Positions 6,227-13,670 of a stretch of DNA of 19,968 nucleotides are shown here, one piece after another (the first letter of the stretch is position 1; every line of letters begins with the position of its first letter). The stretch lies in assembly GCA_963169175.1 (NCBI GenBank), contig CAUJFK010000416.1, forward strand, positions 1 to 19,968. Reading direction: 5' to 3'. The position numbers and the translations under genes were made by a program. The notes beneath the pieces were generated by a model. That model saw only the letters and a program-made list of their open reading frames with translations, was not told where the DNA came from and made no database searches. The DNA is from Acidobacteriota bacterium (GTDB lineage Bacteria; Acidobacteriota; Blastocatellia; Pyrinomonadales; Pyrinomonadaceae).

Positions 6227-7740
6227 CCGATAAGAAACAACCCCTAAGAAGTCTTCCGCGTTCTATTGGTCTGGTTGCCGTAATTGAAGAACTCGAGCTT
6301 CACGTACCCATACCCGATGTGCGCTCGTCGGTTGGATCGGGCATCCGCCGTACCCGAGTCGAACAAGAAGCGGTGTATGAACACTATCCAAGATCCTATG
6401 CGACGGATAGTCTGTTTGAAAACCTGAAGTTTGCGATGCGTTACGAGCCTATCGACTTGGGCGTGTTAAAAGCGGCCTTAGCAAAGATCGACACGAAGGA
6501 TATCGAAGGCTGGATCAGAAGCGAAACCACGGGGATTTACGCGCGGAAACTTTGGTACCTGTACGAACTCCTCACAGAGCAGGTCCTGGATGTGCCGGAT
6601 GTAGCTCCGACCGGATATGTCGATTTGCTAAATCCGAAACTGCAGCTGACAGGAAACATTGTTCGGATCAAGCGCCAGCGGATAAATGACAATTTGCTTG
6701 GCAACAAAGACTACTGCCCCCTGATCCGTCTTACCGATGCGCTTAAGGAAGCGATTGCTGAGGGACTGGACGAAGAAGTTCAAAAGATAGTTATCGAAAG
6801 TGACCCATTGATCTTGGCAAGGGCGATTAATTTCTTATACACAAGCGAGACGCGTTCATCTTTCGCGATCGAAGGTGAACGACCGAGCGCGTCCCGGGCC
6901 GAGCGGTTCGTAGCGGCCTTGGAGCACGCAGCCGACTTCGATACGAATGAGCCGGCCGCGTTCATCGATTTGCACAATCAAATAGTCGATCCGCGTTTTG
7001 CTTCAGAGGACTGGCGCACGATTCAGAACTACGTCGGCCAGACAATGCGCGATTACAGCGAGTACGTTCATTTTGTATGCCCGAAGCCAGAAGACGTTCC
7101 GCAGTTGATGAACGGATGGATGAGCTGTACCGTACGAATTCAAGAATCAAAAATAGATACGGTTGCGGCTGCCGCAGTGATGGCGTTCGGATTCGTTTTT
7201 ATCCATCCATTTGAAGACGGTAACGGGCGCATCCATCGTTTTTTGATCCATCACGAACTTGCACGCACCGGTTTCGCTCCTTCCAATCTGATATTTCCGG
7301 TTTCTGCCGTAATGCTGCGCGAGCGGACCGAGTACGACCGGATACTCGGAGCCTACTCAAAATCGATCATGCCGTTTATCGATTTTTCGCTCGACGATCG
7401 AGGCACCCTGACAGTGGAGAACGAAACGGCCGACCTGTACCGCTTCTGGGACGCCACAAGGTTCGCCGAATATCTCTACGGCTGCGTTGCCGAGACGATT
7501 CGCTGTGACCTTCGCGAAGAGATAAGGTTCCTTGCGGTGTTCGATCGCGCACTCACACAAGTGATGAACATCGTCGATATGCCTAACCGCCGGGCTTCCC
7601 TACTTGTGAGGTTGATCCTGCAAAATCGAGGATTACTTTCAAAGAACAAACGAGAAAAGGAATTCTTGGAATTGACGGATGACGAAATCAAATCGATCGA
7701 GATGGCAATACGAGGAATCTCGGAGACGGTAGAAGCTTAA
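6223..7740 (+). CDS. Fic family protein (FIDO domain, N-terminal self-inhibition motif)
   Basis: The product has 505 residues. The Fic core motif HPFEDGNGR is intact at 328-336, with catalytic His328 and the phosphate-binding loop. Fic enzymes usually transfer AMP from ATP to a Tyr, Ser or Thr of a target protein. An inhibitory-helix motif S-FAI-EG (213-218, consensus S/T-x3-E-G/N) precedes the core on the same chain, placing it in the self-inhibited class II. The N-terminal ~190 residues are helical (Fic/DOC N-terminal type). The C-terminal ~110 residues after the core include a LVRLILQNRGLLS helix and may be a target or DNA-binding domain. Targets are unknown. It lies in the island with an AbiEi-like regulator and a SWIM protein, consistent with accessory stress or defence cargo. 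Confidence 0.9.
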   Translation: MTDKKQPLRSLPRSIGLVAVIEELELHVPIPDVRSSVGSGIRRTRVEQEAVYEHYPRSYATDSLFENLKFAMRYEPIDLGVLKAALAKIDTKDIEGWIRSETTGIYARKLWYLYELLTEQVLDVPDVAPTGYVDLLNPKLQLTGNIVRIKRQRINDNLLGNKDYCPLIRLTDALKEAIAEGLDEEVQKIVIESDPLILARAINFLYTSETRSSFAIEGERPSASRAERFVAALEHAADFDTNEPAAFIDLHNQIVDPRFASEDWRTIQNYVGQTMRDYSEYVHFVCPKPEDVPQLMNGWMSCTVRIQESKIDTVAAAAVMAFGFVFIHPFEDGNGRIHRFLIHHELARTGFAPSNLIFPVSAVMLRERTEYDRILGAYSKSIMPFIDFSLDDRGTLTVENETADLYRFWDATRFAEYLYGCVAETIRCDLREEIRFLAVFDRALTQVMNIVDMPNRRASLLVRLILQNRGLLSKNKREKEFLELTDDEIKSIEMAIRGISETVEA

Positions 7741-7817
7741 ATTCTGTTTCTTCAAGTGTTCAATGGTCTTACACTAGATTTGTTCAGTTTATCCTGCGTA
7801 TTGACGAGCGAGCCTTA

Positions 7818-9512
7818 ATGAGAATGCCTTTGATCGAATTTGAGCGGTTCATTGATGAATCGGTACTTAAGCGCGGGCGTACTTACTTCAACAAGAACCT
7901 CGTAACGCAATGCGAAGAAATAACCGCTGGAAGGTACGAGGCAGTTGTTGCGGGCACAGAGGATTATACTGTGCAATTAAATCTAACTGACGGAATCATT
8001 TCCGAATGTATATGCGATTGCCCGTACGATTTGGGGCCTATCTGCAAACATATAGTTGCCGTCTGTTTTCGTTTGCAACAAGACAGTCCGAATCTCAAAA
8101 AGGCAGCCACGAGACCAATCAAATCCCGAAAGCCCGCAAAACGCAGAACTATCGCCGACCAGGTGAATGAACTGCTGGAAAAAATAACGCACGATGAGTT
8201 AAAGCAGTTTACCAGTGAAATTGTGCTGAGCGATCGGTCACTTAGAGAAATATTTCTGTCGTCATGTGCGACACACGACTCAGGAGAGTCGAAGGCATTT
8301 TACGCAAAACGCGTAAAAGCTATCCTTCGTTCTGCTTCTGAAAGACACGGCTACATAGGCTGGCATTCGTCCGGGAGAGTTGCAACAGATGTTTTTCGAC
8401 TGTTGGGCTCAGCGCAAAAGCATATCGACGAGGAGAATTTCATGAGCGGTGTTTATATCTGCACGGCTGTCATGGAACAGATGACCGCGGCCCTGCAATA
8501 CGCCGATGACAGTAATGGCAGTATTGGCGACTGCATCCGTTTTGCATTCGATATGCTTTTCGATATCGCAAGTTCAACGGTCCCTGAGGCAGTCCGCGTG
8601 CATCTCATCGACTATTGCTTTTCGGCTTTCGACAAAAAGGTATATGAAGGATGGGACTGGCACATCGACATGCCCCAACTTGCTTCAATGCTGCTCGAAA
8701 CCGAGGGGGAATTTCAACACTTGCTCGACCGAACGAACAAGGCAGGGCGATCGGAATTTGAGGTGGAAGAAGTGGAGACTGTTACATATCAGGCCCTGTC
8801 GAAGATCCGCGGGGAAAAAGAGGCGGCCTTGTATCTGAAACAGCACATTTCTAATCCGAGCCTTAGAAGGAAATCCATCGAGATTGATCTTAAAAAAAAG
8901 CGTTACGATCACGCTCGCTCCGTCGCCCTCGATGGCGTGGAATACGACCAAGAAAAAAGACGTGGACTTGTTCAGGAATGGCATGACTGGCTTCTGAAAA
9001 TCGCTCAGGCTCAAAACGATCGCGAAGGCATTATGAATTATGCTCGAATGCTTTTTATCGATGGCTTCCGGCACGAACAGGATTATTACGGATTGATGAA
9101 GCAGCACATATCCCCCGATAAGTGGGTGAACTGGGTGGCGGAACTTATCAAGGACGTTGCAACTAAGTCATGGGGATATCCCACAGGTCGGATAGCAGAA
9201 ATCTATGTTCGGGAGGGTTGGTATGATCGCCTTTTGGAGATGGTCAAAAAGTCACCCAGCCTGGAATCACTCGAAAGATACGAGAAGTATCTAAAAAAAG
9301 ATTACACGGATGAGTTGGCAATTCTATACGCGGATGCGGTTATCAGATATGTGCGCGAGAACATCGGACGACAGCACTATAAAACTGCCGCCAAATATTT
9401 AAGAAGAATCAAGAAGCTCGGATCCCCGGAAAAGGCCGCCAAGATCGTGGAAATTCTTCGTGCCGAGTATCCACAACGGCGAGCCTTACAGGAAGAGCTG
9501 GATTCGGTGTAA
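7818..9512 (+). CDS. SWIM zinc-finger protein with long helical C-terminus
   Basis: The product has 564 residues. The SWIM motif CxCx(n)CxH is clear as C66-D-C68 ... C76-K-H78, inside CDCPYDLGPICKH. A Lys/Arg-rich linker (about 96-112) precedes a long helix-rich region (about 115-560) that resembles irregular TPR/HEAT-like repeats, with many Arg, Lys, Glu and Trp (e.g. YDHARSVALDGVEYDQEKR, KYLRRIKKLGS). SWIM domains bind zinc and often nucleic acid or protein partners; family members occur beside SNF2 helicases, but none is present here. ATG 7818 and ATG 7824 are both possible starts, and the ribosome site is weak. It lies 77 nt after fic in the same orientation and may be co-transcribed. Specific function unknown. 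Confidence 0.85.
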   Translation: MRMPLIEFERFIDESVLKRGRTYFNKNLVTQCEEITAGRYEAVVAGTEDYTVQLNLTDGIISECICDCPYDLGPICKHIVAVCFRLQQDSPNLKKAATRPIKSRKPAKRRTIADQVNELLEKITHDELKQFTSEIVLSDRSLREIFLSSCATHDSGESKAFYAKRVKAILRSASERHGYIGWHSSGRVATDVFRLLGSAQKHIDEENFMSGVYICTAVMEQMTAALQYADDSNGSIGDCIRFAFDMLFDIASSTVPEAVRVHLIDYCFSAFDKKVYEGWDWHIDMPQLASMLLETEGEFQHLLDRTNKAGRSEFEVEEVETVTYQALSKIRGEKEAALYLKQHISNPSLRRKSIEIDLKKKRYDHARSVALDGVEYDQEKRRGLVQEWHDWLLKIAQAQNDREGIMNYARMLFIDGFRHEQDYYGLMKQHISPDKWVNWVAELIKDVATKSWGYPTGRIAEIYVREGWYDRLLEMVKKSPSLESLERYEKYLKKDYTDELAILYADAVIRYVRENIGRQHYKTAAKYLRRIKKLGSPEKAAKIVEILRAEYPQRRALQEELDSV

Positions 9513-9827
9513 CGTGGCAGTTCTTGGAAGGATTCGGCTGGCAAATCGAGGAATGAAGAATTTGGGGGATTTGAATTTCTTGATCGCGAAATCCTGCGAT
9601 TTGACGGTGAATTTGTGCAGGTTTCGTTGTCTGCTCAATTAAAGGTCGTCGATCTCCTTCCCGTTAGATTCTCCGATAGCGCTGAAGAAATGGTGGCCCG
9701 ATGGAATGTATTCATCACTCGAAACCGAATCGAATGGTTTTCGATAATTGTCTCGGAGAACGTGCGACAACTTAGCGTTTCTTCGCACCGATCATCGAGA
9801 GCGAAGCCGGAAAAAACCGATCTGTAA
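9513..9827 (+). pseudogene. In-frame open extension after the SWIM gene stop, probable gene remnant
   Basis: The frame of the SWIM gene stays open for 105 further codons beyond its TAA, ending at TAA 9825-9827. The translation has coding character (for example EFLDREILRFDGEFVQ, then SDSAEEMVARWNVFITRNRI). There is no ATG, only a GTG at 9615. It could be the tail of another gene whose start is lost, or a C-terminal extension cut off by a stop mutation. No family is recognised. Confidence 0.35.
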
Positions 9828-9978
9828 TGAATTGGCAAAAGGCCGATGGGTAGGCCAAGGCCATAAGCTAAATTGGTTTGTAGAAGAATCATTTTCTTAT
9901 ATCCGACGTGTGAATTAATGTAGTAGGAAATGTAGTAGGTTTGTGCAGTTTCCTGTCGATACCCAGTGAACGCGAAAT
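9828..9978. repeat. Non-coding right-edge region with paired TGTAGTAG repeat (9919-9938)
   Basis: This AT-rich stretch holds the 20-mer tgtagtaggaaatgtagtag at 9919-9938, two TGTAGTAG octamers four bases apart. An identical 20-mer lies at 10140-10159, so one copy sits on each side of the tRNA fragment, 221 nt apart. No gene is seen in it. Confidence 0.6.
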
Positions 9979-10024
9979 CTAGTAAGTATTGCAAATACAA
10001 GCAGATAACACTGCATGTTACTAG
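9979..10024. repeat. Nested inverted repeats (three-way-junction shape) next to the tRNA fragment
   Basis: The outer arms CTAGTAA (9979-9985) and TTACTAG (10018-10024) enclose two small hairpins, GTAT-TGCAA-ATAC (9986-9998) and GCAG-ATAACA-CTGC (10001-10014). The first hairpin matches the palindrome at 4951-4967 on the left edge. Shape and position suggest a recombination or protein-binding site; the arms are short. Confidence 0.4.
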
Positions 10025-10043
10025 GTGCAAATTCATTCGGAAC

Positions 10044-10090
10044 GATTTGTAATCATCAGGTCGTAAGTTCGAGTCTTATCACCGGCTCCA
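10044..10090 (+). pseudogene. tRNA-Thr 3' half, right attachment site of the island
   Basis: It runs from the anticodon loop to CCA and has the same 47-nt length as the matching part of the tRNA at 4897-4943. Identical blocks are gatttgtaatcatcagg and caccggctcca. The T stem differs but still pairs (GTAAG/CTTAT versus GTCGG/CCGAC), so the copy derives from a different functional tRNA-Thr rather than from simple duplication. The 5' half is absent, so it cannot give a tRNA. Confidence 0.8.
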
Positions 10091-10100
10091 GTAAATACGG

Positions 10101-10126
10101 GCGTTTCAGCAATTTTGCCGAAACGC
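10101..10126 (+). terminator. Hairpin after the tRNA fragment
   Basis: GCGTTTC (10101-10107) pairs with GAAACGC (10120-10126), and GCAA/TTGC extends the stem after one A-C mismatch. It lies 10 nt after the fragment's CCA and may be the original terminator of the displaced tRNA. The T-run after it is short (GGGTTTTGG). Confidence 0.45.
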
Positions 10127-10139
10127 GGGTTTTGGCCAC

Positions 10140-10159
10140 TGTAGTAGGAAATGTAGTAG
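10140..10159 (+). repeat. Second exact copy of the paired TGTAGTAG 20-mer
   Basis: It is identical to 9919-9938 and lies just outside the tRNA fragment, with the CAC prefix also found on the left-edge TGTAGCGA pair. Confidence 0.6.
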
Positions 10160-10649
10160 AACGGCGGGGAGCCAAGATGATTCCACACCTTCCTATCGCC
10201 CCTTAGCTATTTGACCAAAGCATCGAATATAGCTTGGCTCCCGATCCATCTGCCTTCCGCTTGTTTCGTATTTGCGCCGATCGCAAAACTACGCAAGCTT
10301 GTCATCAGTTAATCGTTTGAGAAAAGTGGCTTCATGGCGTCGTTCGATTATCTGCCAGAATACCAGCAAGAACACCGGCAACTATAGTGGCAATATCTTA
10401 GCTTTACGGTGAACTACATTTCGGCGAAACATTTTAATTTTTTATTGAATTGAATCCAAAACAATGAAACCCGTCGTATATGGGTTATAGCGTTATCGAG
10501 GGCGGTGGGTTGGAGCTTTTTTGGGCTTTGATCGTTGGAGTATTGAGTTAGCTCCGCGCGGCTTTCCGCAAAATTTCTCGGACAAGGAATGATGTGTCCG
10601 TTGGGAGAAGTGTGCCAAATTTCGAGGCATACGGAGGGTATTACGCACG
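10160..10649. other. Non-coding region between the island and the envelope operon
   Basis: About 490 nt without a convincing gene. It contains a 10-bp perfect inverted repeat, GGGAGCCAAG at 10167-10176 and CTTGGCTCCC at 10233-10242, with a 56-nt gap. An AT-rich stretch follows (about 10425-10470) that probably holds the operon promoter, although I cannot place a -35/-10 pair with confidence. A ribosome site GGAGGG at 10633-10638 serves the next gene. Confidence 0.45.
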
Positions 10650-11993
10650 ATGAAGATCAATGGACAGAGTGACGGGCCGGTAGCGGATTGGGCAAAACGA
10701 TATTTGGCTCCTTTGCTTTTTTCAGCGGTTATGTTCGGCCTGATCGGCTGCAGTGAGCGGCCGGGCTCGCTGGTTGAAGCAAAGCGAAATGAGCTTTCGT
10801 CAGGTAGAGACGCCTGCTCGGTTGCGTTATCACCGGTAAGCGGAAGCGAAGTTATCGACACGGAAATTGCCGGCTGGCAAGAGCGGTCGCGTGGGGAAAA
10901 ACCCTTGGCGGCGCTTGAACGGCTTGGATGGACATTTGTTGAAAAGGCACGCGAAAGCTATGACGCCGGATTTTACAGGCTTGCTGAGCAGAGCGCGCTT
11001 TGCATGGAAAGTAAGGGCCAGGGCAGTGCCGAAGCCTTGCTTTTGCGCGGGCACGCGCTGCACAGCATGCATCGCTTTCAAGAAGCAGAGACGATCGCTC
11101 GAGAGCTGGTTAAACAACGGGGCATTCCGTTTGACTTCGGTTTGCTCGGCGATGTGCTGATGGACGAAGGAAAGTTTGATGAGGCAGTGGCGGCATATCA
11201 AAAGATGGTCGATATGCGTCCTGATCTTCAATCATATTCACGGGCGGCCCACACGCGTTGGATGAGCGGCGATCTCAAGGGAGCGATCGCACTGATGCGG
11301 CTTGCGTCGGAAAGTGCCAGCCGAAGCGAAAGTGATTCGTCGGCTTGGGTTTACGCGCGGCTTGCTCTTTATGAATTACAGGCAGGGAATTTGAGTGAGG
11401 CGGATGCGGCGTGTGCGGAGGCGCTCGAGTTTCGCAAGGACTACGCACCGGCCCTGTTGGCAAAGGGACGCGTTCTGCTGGCGCAAGACAAAGCTATCGA
11501 AGCTATCGAGCCATTGAAGAAAGCAGCGAAGTTAGATCGGCTTCCGGAATATCAATGGACTTTAGCGGACGCATTGCGTGCTGCGGGAAAAGAAGAGGAA
11601 TCCCGAGTTGTTGAAACCGAACTCGCGCAAAAGGGCGCTGTCGAAGATCCAAGGACCTATGCGCTGTTTCTCGCAACACGCGGCGAGCAAGCCGAAAAGG
11701 CATTGGCTCTTGCAACAGATGAGATCAAGAAACGCGGCGACATTTTTTCACACGACGCGCTTGCCTGGACGCTACTTGATGCAGGCCGAACGGAAGAAGC
11801 GCACGCAGAGATCACGAAGGCCCTTGTCATCGGGACGAAGGACGCAAGAATATTTTTTCATGCGGGAGTAATTGCCGCGAAGTTGGGTAGGCGAGACGAA
11901 GCAAAACGCCGATTGGATCAAGCAAATGCCATTCAGCAAATGCTGCTGCCTGGTGAACGCGAGATCCTTGCCCTTCGCCTCGCGGCTTTGTAG
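10650..11993 (+). CDS. TPR-repeat lipoprotein
   Basis: The 447-residue product has a membrane-spanning leader ending in a lipobox LIGC (Cys34), so it is probably lipid-anchored in the envelope. The charged segment before the hydrophobic core is unusually long (about 19 residues); no later Met offers a better start, and GGAGGG lies 12 nt before this ATG. TPR-like repeats run from about residue 115 to the end (EALLLRGHALHSMHRFQEAE, FDFGLLGDVLMDEGKFDEAV, PALLAKGRVLLAQDKAIEAI). It probably scaffolds or senses for the downstream DUF4331, HupE and TonB-receptor proteins; that role is inferred from gene order. The gap to the DUF4331 gene is 80 nt. Confidence 0.85.
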   Translation: MKINGQSDGPVADWAKRYLAPLLFSAVMFGLIGCSERPGSLVEAKRNELSSGRDACSVALSPVSGSEVIDTEIAGWQERSRGEKPLAALERLGWTFVEKARESYDAGFYRLAEQSALCMESKGQGSAEALLLRGHALHSMHRFQEAETIARELVKQRGIPFDFGLLGDVLMDEGKFDEAVAAYQKMVDMRPDLQSYSRAAHTRWMSGDLKGAIALMRLASESASRSESDSSAWVYARLALYELQAGNLSEADAACAEALEFRKDYAPALLAKGRVLLAQDKAIEAIEPLKKAAKLDRLPEYQWTLADALRAAGKEEESRVVETELAQKGAVEDPRTYALFLATRGEQAEKALALATDEIKKRGDIFSHDALAWTLLDAGRTEEAHAEITKALVIGTKDARIFFHAGVIAAKLGRRDEAKRRLDQANAIQQMLLPGEREILALRLAAL

Positions 11994-12073
11994 ATCAACA
12001 ACCGGCGATCCTTTCTCGTTCGCTTCGGCGGGCAAGGCCGCCGTTTATCAAAACTTTTCGGAGGTAGTTTTCA

Positions 12074-13549
12074 ATGTACAAGTTATTTCAGAGATCAAAA
12101 CGCGGGCTGGCCTTTCTATTGGTGGCACTGTTGGCCACGCCGCTAATGAGTGTTCCATCGCTGGCTTCGAGCCACATGGACGCCCCATTGATCACGCGTG
12201 ACCCGTCGGCAAACACTACGGACGTTTACGCGTTTGTCGATGAGGAAGCGGGTCAACAAAAATCACTGGTCGTGGCCCTGGGCGTTTATCCGCACCAGGA
12301 GCCGGGCATTGGCCCGAACAAGTATAACTTTGACGATAACGTGCTTTATCAGATCCATGTGGCGGTGGGCAGTGACGTTGCCGCGGGGCGAGCGACTTTC
12401 AGTTATCAGTTTCGGTTCAACACAACTTTCAGAAATCGCAACACCATCCTGCAATCGTACACAGGAGTGGTGCAGAACGTTGGCGATGCATCGCAGAATT
12501 TGATCCAGCGCTATACGGTGACCAAGGTTGACAACCGCACACGCCGTATCACCCCGCTCGGGCAGGGTATAGTTCCGCCAAATAACCAGGGCAACGCCAC
12601 ACCGTTCTACAACCAGGGTGACAACGGTGAGAACCCAGCGAAAGCAGGCGTTGCGGCAGAGGGACAACTGGACCGGTACACGCAGCAGTCAATTGCTAAC
12701 CTTAGCCGCGGTTATGTGTCGTTTGCGGGGCAGCGGGACGACGGGTTTTATGCAGACATCCAATCTGTTTTTGACCTGCTCAGGCTTCGTTCGCCGGGCA
12801 AGGATTCGCAGGGCGGATTCAATCTTCATTTGATGGCGTTGGACATTCCTATCCAGGAACTCGGCGGCGACGGACAGGTGGTCGGGGTTTACGCGACAAC
12901 CAGCCGGCAGGGGATCAAGATATTGCGCGGGCACGACGACCCGATCGAATTCGGACCGTTCGTGCAGGTCGCCCGGCAGGGAAATCCGCTTTTCAATGAA
13001 GGTTTGGTGGCGATCGCCGACAAGGACCGATACAGCCGTACGAGTCCAACAGCCGACCGCGAGATCTTCAGCCGCTACGCTCTGCAGCCGGAATTGACCA
13101 GGCTTGCCAATGCAATTCTGGGTTTATCGCCAGCGGCGCCGGAAACAAATCGTACCGACATCGCTGGGATATTCATACCTGATCTGATCAAAGTCGATCT
13201 TTCGACGCCGGGCGTCCGCTTTGCCGGAAATGGGCCGAACGATCCGGTCAATCCTGATGATCCCGGATTTTCGCGGCTCAGCATTTTTGGCGGCGATGTG
13301 CTTAGGAGCCGGATCCAGGACCCGTTCAGAAATGGCGGATTCATTCCCGGTGGATGGCCGAATGGCCGCCGTTTTGGCGATGACGTTGTTGATATCGGCG
13401 TAACGGCGCTTATCAGCGATCTGCGCGATCCGGGCAACTTGTTTATCCGCGTTGCCGGCGACGGTGTAGATACTAATGACCTCGGCTTCAACAAGGTGTT
13501 TCCGTACGAATCAACGCCGCAAAATGGGCGTAACCATTCGCACCCTTGA
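12074..13549 (+). CDS. DUF4331 family secreted protein
   Basis: The 491-residue product has a signal peptide (about 1-31, cleavage near SLA|SSH). The DUF4331 hallmark follows directly: SSHMDAPLITRDPSANTTDVYAF (31-54), where the family usually has SSHREAP. Further family landmarks are FVQVARQGNPLFNEGLVAIADKDR, the D-R-E-IFSRYALQPEL segment and the late FGGDVLR and DDVVDIG blocks. The protein ends in NHSHP, a short His-containing tail. No biochemical role is established for the family; the conserved His and Asp near the mature N-terminus could bind a metal (inference). A ribosome site CGGAGGT lies just upstream. It is the second gene of the envelope operon. Confidence 0.9.
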   Translation: MYKLFQRSKRGLAFLLVALLATPLMSVPSLASSHMDAPLITRDPSANTTDVYAFVDEEAGQQKSLVVALGVYPHQEPGIGPNKYNFDDNVLYQIHVAVGSDVAAGRATFSYQFRFNTTFRNRNTILQSYTGVVQNVGDASQNLIQRYTVTKVDNRTRRITPLGQGIVPPNNQGNATPFYNQGDNGENPAKAGVAAEGQLDRYTQQSIANLSRGYVSFAGQRDDGFYADIQSVFDLLRLRSPGKDSQGGFNLHLMALDIPIQELGGDGQVVGVYATTSRQGIKILRGHDDPIEFGPFVQVARQGNPLFNEGLVAIADKDRYSRTSPTADREIFSRYALQPELTRLANAILGLSPAAPETNRTDIAGIFIPDLIKVDLSTPGVRFAGNGPNDPVNPDDPGFSRLSIFGGDVLRSRIQDPFRNGGFIPGGWPNGRRFGDDVVDIGVTALISDLRDPGNLFIRVAGDGVDTNDLGFNKVFPYESTPQNGRNHSHP

Positions 13550-13564
13550 TCGGCCTGAGTTTCG

Positions 13565-13604
13565 ACAGCCGGCCATAGAACGTCAAACGCTTTTGGCCGG
13601 CTGT
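13565..13604 (+). terminator. 10-bp hairpin between DUF4331 and hupE-like genes
   Basis: ACAGCCGGCC (13565-13574) and GGCCGGCTGT (13595-13604) pair perfectly around a 20-nt loop, 15 nt after the DUF4331 stop. No T-run follows, so it may be a partial stop or an mRNA-stabilising structure rather than a full terminator. It could lower expression of the two downstream membrane genes. Confidence 0.5.
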
Positions 13605-13670
13605 TGATCACTTCAATTGAGCTAATTTATAGACCCGAGATTCAAGAGCCATTTTATTTTTGAGAGATCC

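Larger units (their letters stand above)
4897..10090. mobile_element. Genomic island in tRNA-Thr, integrase absent
   Basis: The left edge is the 3' half of the intact tRNA-Thr (4897-4943) and the right edge is an equally long tRNA-Thr 3' half (10044-10090) in the same orientation. This is the standard footprint of a tyrosine-recombinase element using a tRNA 3' end. The first 17 nt and last 11 nt of the two copies are identical. Between them lie accessory-type genes (AbiEi-like, Fic, SWIM) separated by long, poorly coding gaps. I see no integrase, excisionase or replication gene, so the element is either decayed or mobilised in trans. Confidence 0.7.

Noticed and set aside
9635..10036. 133-codon reading frame on the minus strand across the right island edge
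   Set aside because: It runs through the TGTAGTAG repeat and the nested palindrome, has poor coding character and overlaps the better forward frame at 9513-9827.
10044..10090. A second functional tRNA gene
   Set aside because: The acceptor 5' strand, D arm and 5' anticodon stem are missing; only the 3' half is present.
10493..10861. 122-codon minus-strand frame over the start of the TPR lipoprotein gene
   Set aside because: It overlaps the well-supported lipoprotein start and ribosome site and has no family features.
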